Source of the DNA: Acetobacteraceae bacterium
GTDB taxonomy: Bacteria > Pseudomonadota > Alphaproteobacteria > Acetobacterales > Acetobacteraceae
Length of the DNA stretch: 8,178 nt
Reading direction: 5' to 3'
NCBI GenBank assembly: GCA_027489135.1
Contig: JAIYAI010000339.1
Coordinates: forward strand, 1-8,178
The translations under genes and the position numbers were made by a program. Below the pieces are notes generated by a model. The model had not been told where the DNA came from, did no database searches, and saw only the letters and a list, made by a program, of their open reading frames with translations. Shown piece after piece: positions 5,309-8,178 of the stretch (position 1 is its first letter; every line of letters begins with the position of its first letter).

Positions 5309-6826
5309 ATGAGCGCGACCGCCGTCGCACAGGGCGGGCTGTTCACCATCAGCGGCCGGATGTGGCTGATCCTGCTGATGGTCCAGCTTGCCAACATGCT
5401 CTTCGGCATGACCATCACGCTCGCCAACCTGGTGCTGCCGGAGATGCGGGGCACGCTCTCCGCCACGCAGGACGAGATCTCCTGGGTCATCACGCTGAAC
5501 CTGGTGGCGACCGCGGTGGCGACGCCGATGACGGGGTGGCTCGCGGCACGGTTGGGCTGGCGGACGCTGATGTTCGGGACAGTGCTGGGCTTCACCCTCT
5601 CCTCCTTCCTCTGCGGTATCGCCAACAGCCTGGAGATGCTGATCTTCGCCCGCGTGCTGCAGGGCGCCTTCGGCGCGCCGATCATGCCTCTGGGTCAGGC
5701 CATCCTGATTGCCACCTTCCCGAAGCACCTGCAGCCGACCGCGCTGGTGATGTGGGGCGTCGGCGCCGTCTTCGGGCCGGTCGTCGGGCCCATCCTCGGC
5801 AGCATCGCGACCGATGCCTGGAACTGGCGCGCCGCCTTCTTCATGATCATCCCGCCCGGCATCGCGGCCCTGGCCTGCATCTGGTTCGCCCTGGCCGAGC
5901 ACACGAAGCGCAGCAGCGTCCGCTTCGACTGGATCGGTTTCATCGCGCTGTCCACCGCCATCATCGCCGCGCAGCTGATCTTCGACCGCGGCCACCGGAT
6001 GGACTGGTTCGATTCCACCACCATCATCCTCTGCGCCATCATCGGTGGCGTGTCCTTCTGGGTCTTCGCCGCGCATTGCCTGACGGCGGAGCAGCCCTTC
6101 CTGAACCCACGCCTGCTGCGCGACCGCAACTTCACCATCGGCCTGGCGCTGGCCCTGGTGAACGGGATGCTCAGCTTCACCAGCCTGACGCTGTTCCCGA
6201 CGCTGCTGCACGACCTGCGCGGCTATCCCAACGACGTGATCGGCACGCTGATCGCGGCGCGCGGGATGGGGAATTGGCTAGCCTTCCTGGTGATCATCCA
6301 GTTCACCCGCGCGGCGCCCCGGCTCGCCATCGCCTGCGGGGTGGCGCTGCAGGCGCTGGCGGGGTTCTGGATGTCCACCTTCGACATCAACATGACGGAG
6401 GCCGACGTCTTCTGGTCGAACCTGCTGCAGGGCTTCGGCCAGTCCATTGCCTTCACGCCGATGACGGTGATGGCCTTCTCCACCCTGCCGCGGGAACAGG
6501 CGACGGAGGGCTCGGCGGTCTTCACGTTGATGCGCAATTTCGGCTCGAGCCTGTTCATCTCGATCTGCGTGCTGGTGCTGCTGCGCTCGACCTCGGCAAA
6601 CTACGCGCGGATGACGGAGATGGTGACGCCCTTCAGCGAGGCACGGCTCTATCCGAACCTGCCCTCCACCTGGTCGCTCGACAGCCTGACCGGCCTCTCG
6701 CGCCTCTCGGGCGAGATCCTGCGCCAGGCCTCGATGATCGGCTATGTCAACGCCTTCACCCTGATGGCGTTGACCGGCGCGGTCGCGATCCCGCTCGCCT
6801 TCTTCATGAAGCGGCCGGCTGCGTAG
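5309..6826 (+). CDS. MFS transporter, DHA2 (EmrB/QacA-like) drug/metabolite:H+ antiporter family
   Basis: A 505-residue inner-membrane transporter of the major facilitator superfamily. Its length and spread of hydrophobic segments fit the 14-helix DHA2 branch. The first helix is about residues 18-44 (RMWLILLMVQLANMLFGM). Motif A-like GWLAARLGWR is at 76-85 in the loop between helices 2 and 3. LIFARVLQGAFGAPIMPLGQ (111-130) matches helix 4 of the family. The antiporter motif C is GPVVGPILG at 156-164, followed by WNWRAAFFMIIPPG (171-184), the classic EmrB-like junction. Further helices lie at about 205-225, 237-256, 275-298, 322-331, 338-356, 370-392, 412-427 and 476-500. Proton-driven efflux of amphipathic or aromatic compounds is the usual role; no EmrA-type adaptor is present here, and uptake cannot be excluded. 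It is the only gene in its unit: its TAG (6824-6826) abuts the convergent GST stop (6829-6827). The substrate is unknown. Confidence 0.94.
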   Translation: MSATAVAQGGLFTISGRMWLILLMVQLANMLFGMTITLANLVLPEMRGTLSATQDEISWVITLNLVATAVATPMTGWLAARLGWRTLMFGTVLGFTLSSFLCGIANSLEMLIFARVLQGAFGAPIMPLGQAILIATFPKHLQPTALVMWGVGAVFGPVVGPILGSIATDAWNWRAAFFMIIPPGIAALACIWFALAEHTKRSSVRFDWIGFIALSTAIIAAQLIFDRGHRMDWFDSTTIILCAIIGGVSFWVFAAHCLTAEQPFLNPRLLRDRNFTIGLALALVNGMLSFTSLTLFPTLLHDLRGYPNDVIGTLIAARGMGNWLAFLVIIQFTRAAPRLAIACGVALQALAGFWMSTFDINMTEADVFWSNLLQGFGQSIAFTPMTVMAFSTLPREQATEGSAVFTLMRNFGSSLFISICVLVLLRSTSANYARMTEMVTPFSEARLYPNLPSTWSLDSLTGLSRLSGEILRQASMIGYVNAFTLMALTGAVAIPLAFFMKRPAA

Positions 6827-7408
6827 TCACGGCAGCTCGTAGCCGATGGCGGATTCCGCCGCGATCGCCCGCTGCACGGCGGGGCGCGCCATCATCCGCG
6901 CGTAATGCGCCTCGAGGTTCGGGAAGTCGCCCGGCGCGGCGCCGATCGCGCCGCGGAAGCGCCAGAACAGCCGGAACAGGTGGATGTCGGCGATGGAGCA
7001 GCGGTCGCCCACCGCCCAGTCCCGCGCGCCGAGGCGCGCATCGGCCAGGCCGTAGATCCGCCGCGCATGATCTTCCCCCTGGCGCCGTGCGGGGTGCAGC
7101 GTGGCGGCGACGAAGCTCATCCAGGAGACGACCTGCGCCTCGGCTTCCGGGTCGGTCGGCAGCATCCCCGCCTCGGGGCAGCGGCGTGCGAGGTAGAAGA
7201 GGATCCCCGCGACTTCCGTCAGCGCCCGTCCATCGACCAGCAGGGTCGGCACCTTGCCCTCGGGATTGATCGCGAGGTAGGCGGGCTTCTGCATGTCCTT
7301 CTGCGTGAACGACATCGGCCTTCCCTCGAAGGGCAGACCCGTCTCGTACAGCATGATGTGCGGCGCCATCGAGCTCGAGCCCGGCGCGAAATAGAGCACG
7401 AGGCTCAT
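6827..7408 (-). CDS. Glutathione S-transferase family protein, beta-class-like, with Ser at the usual Cys position
   Basis: A 193-residue protein with an N-terminal thioredoxin-like domain and a C-terminal helical domain. The N-terminus LVLYFAPGSSSMAPHIMLYE matches the beta-class pattern (E. coli LFYKPGACSLASHI), but the catalytic Cys10 is Ser12 here. Asn48-Pro49-Glu-Gly-Lys-Val-Pro54-Thr contains the cis-Pro that binds the glutathione backbone. Glu65 (ALTEVAGILFYLARR) sits at the conserved gamma-glutamyl-binding Glu-Ser/Thr position, with Val66 instead of Ser. The N-capping box of the C-terminal domain is SIADIHLFRL (138-147). ATG 7408 overlaps the hydrolase stop (ATGA, 7408-7405), so the gene is translationally coupled to it. 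GSTs beside ring-cleavage genes can act as maleylpyruvate or similar isomerases, conjugating enzymes or beta-etherases; which applies here is not visible. Confidence 0.92.
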   Translation of the reverse strand: MSLVLYFAPGSSSMAPHIMLYETGLPFEGRPMSFTQKDMQKPAYLAINPEGKVPTLLVDGRALTEVAGILFYLARRCPEAGMLPTDPEAEAQVVSWMSFVAATLHPARRQGEDHARRIYGLADARLGARDWAVGDRCSIADIHLFRLFWRFRGAIGAAPGDFPNLEAHYARMMARPAVQRAIAAESAIGYELP

Positions 7409-8151
7409 GGCGTGTGCCGCCGCAGGAAGGCCAGCACGCGATCGTGCTGCTGCTGCAGGTGCTGCAGGCCGCGCCAGTCGGTCAGCACCTCCACGCCTGG
7501 AAGAAGCTCGGCGAGTTCCGCGCTGGTGGCCGCCGGATGCGGGATGTCCGTCCCCGGCAGCAGCATCGTTGGCGCCGGGCAGCGCCGTGCGAATGCGCGA
7601 TCGACGCAGAACACGAAGTCGTGGTCCCACATATTGCGGCCGAAGCCGGCGAGCGCGGTTTCCGAAAGCTCGGGCCGCTTCGCACGCTGCTCGCGGCTCC
7701 ATTCGGCATGGCTGTCCGGGAAGTAGGTCTGCTCCGTGGGATGCAGGCCGATCGGGTTCTGCAGCACGGCGGATGCCACGCGGTCCGGCGCCGTCTCGAT
7801 GGCCTTGAGGCAGAAGCTGCCGCCGATGCAGCCGCCCAGCACATGGAACCGGCCGAAGCCGAGGTGATCCATCAGCGCGAGGTGGTCGGCTGCATAGGTG
7901 TGCCAGCCGTGATCGGTCTCGATCGCGGTGACGGAGGCGCCGGCGTTGCGCTGGTCCATGGCGATGGCGGTGAAGCCCGCGGCCGGCAGCGCCTGCGTCC
8001 AGTCCACCCAGGGCCGTGGCGGTCCGTCCGGTGGCGACGACCACATGGCGATGCGCGATCGCAGCCCGCCCGGCGCATAGAGCAGCACCGGAAAGCCGCT
8101 GCCCTGCACGCTGTAGTGGATGCGCCCATCAGGTCGATTCAGGTCTGGCAT
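7405..8151 (-). CDS. Alpha/beta hydrolase with Cys nucleophile (GxCxG elbow)
   Basis: A 248-residue single-domain alpha/beta hydrolase. The start at ATG 8151 has a strong Shine-Dalgarno, GGGGAGGA (8163-8156), 4 nt upstream. The N-terminal strands (IHYSVQGSGFPVLLYAPGG) include the oxyanion-loop GG, and AIAMDQRNAGAS (63-73) matches the D-x-R-x-x-G strand-4 motif of the MhpC/haloalkane dehalogenase-like group. The nucleophile elbow is VLGGCIGGS (104-112): Cys108 replaces the usual Ser, as in dienelactone hydrolases (GxCxGG). Candidates for the acid and base are Asp202 (LLPGTDIPHP) and His231 or His236 (GLQHLQQQHDRV). There is no signal peptide, so it is cytoplasmic. It leads an operon with the GST gene. 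In an aromatic pathway it could hydrolyse a ring-fission product or an ester/lactone, but the substrate is unknown. The fold call is firm and the nucleophile identity is read directly from a TGC codon (7830-7828). Confidence 0.93.
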   Translation of the reverse strand: MPDLNRPDGRIHYSVQGSGFPVLLYAPGGLRSRIAMWSSPPDGPPRPWVDWTQALPAAGFTAIAMDQRNAGASVTAIETDHGWHTYAADHLALMDHLGFGRFHVLGGCIGGSFCLKAIETAPDRVASAVLQNPIGLHPTEQTYFPDSHAEWSREQRAKRPELSETALAGFGRNMWDHDFVFCVDRAFARRCPAPTMLLPGTDIPHPAATSAELAELLPGVEVLTDWRGLQHLQQQHDRVLAFLRRHTP

Positions 8152-8178
8152 GGTTTCCTCCCCGCCGAGGACAAGTCG

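Noticed and set aside
5207..6211. Minus-strand open frame of 334 codons antisense to the MFS gene
   Set aside because: It is rich in Gln, Glu, Gly, Asp and Arg, as expected from the complement of GC-rich membrane-protein codons; no domain and no Shine-Dalgarno support.
4888..7269. Very long plus-strand open frame of 793 codons crossing the crotonase, MFS and GST genes
   Set aside because: It is the out-of-frame shadow of the MFS gene and neighbouring antisense sequence: rich in Arg, Ala, Gly, His and Pro, with no recognisable domain, while the other frames encode clear families. Long spurious frames are expected at this GC content.
1..8178. Mobile element, phage, toxin-antitoxin, CRISPR or defence system
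   Set aside because: I looked for transposase/integrase motifs, spaced direct repeats and nuclease or nucleotidyltransferase motifs on both strands and saw none; all genes fit a catabolic/transport set.

Overview
This window comes from a GC-rich proteobacterium. Codon third positions are almost all G or C, genes overlap or abut, and there is a Bug/TctC-type solute receptor. That combination suggests an Acetobacteraceae/Roseomonas-like alphaproteobacterium, or less likely a Burkholderiales. This placement is an inference from style; the window has no rRNA, tRNA or other taxonomic marker. I see no mobile element, CRISPR array or RNA gene.

Layout. (1) 1-2132, minus strand: a Cys-type sulfatase followed with no gap by a Bug/TctC receptor that runs off the left edge. 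(2) 2133-2217: an 85-bp divergent promoter region. (3) 2218-4037, plus strand: a two-domain extradiol (catechol 2,3-dioxygenase type) ring-cleavage enzyme, translationally coupled to a 4,5-dihydroxyphthalate-decarboxylase-like protein. (4) 4019-5210, minus strand: a crotonase followed by a small VOC-fold protein whose start appears to be non-AUG. (5) 5211-5308: a 98-bp divergent promoter region with a perfect hairpin. (6) 5309-6826, plus strand: a DHA2-type (14-TM) MFS transporter. (7) 6827-8151, minus strand: an alpha/beta hydrolase with a Cys nucleophile, coupled by ATGA overlap to a beta-class-like GST lacking the usual Cys. About 97 percent of the window is coding, and no gene-free stretch exceeds 100 bp.

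How the genes may work together (inference). The set looks like an accessory catabolic island for an aromatic or sulfated aromatic compound. The Bug protein would capture the substrate, the sulfatase would remove an ester group, the decarboxylase-like protein and the extradiol enzyme would process the ring, and the hydrolase, GST and crotonase would handle the cleavage product. The MFS protein would export or import a compound. No ring hydroxylase, hydratase/aldolase pair, TctA/TctB membrane partner or regulator lies in the window, so a complete pathway is not shown.

The most notable sequence-level signal is in the extradiol enzyme. All three iron ligands and two second-sphere residues are kept, but the conserved active-site His (XylE His199 / HPCD His200 position) is Tyr200. 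Several neighbours also deviate at catalytic positions: the crotonase lacks the first Glu, the GST has Ser for Cys, and the hydrolase has Cys for Ser.
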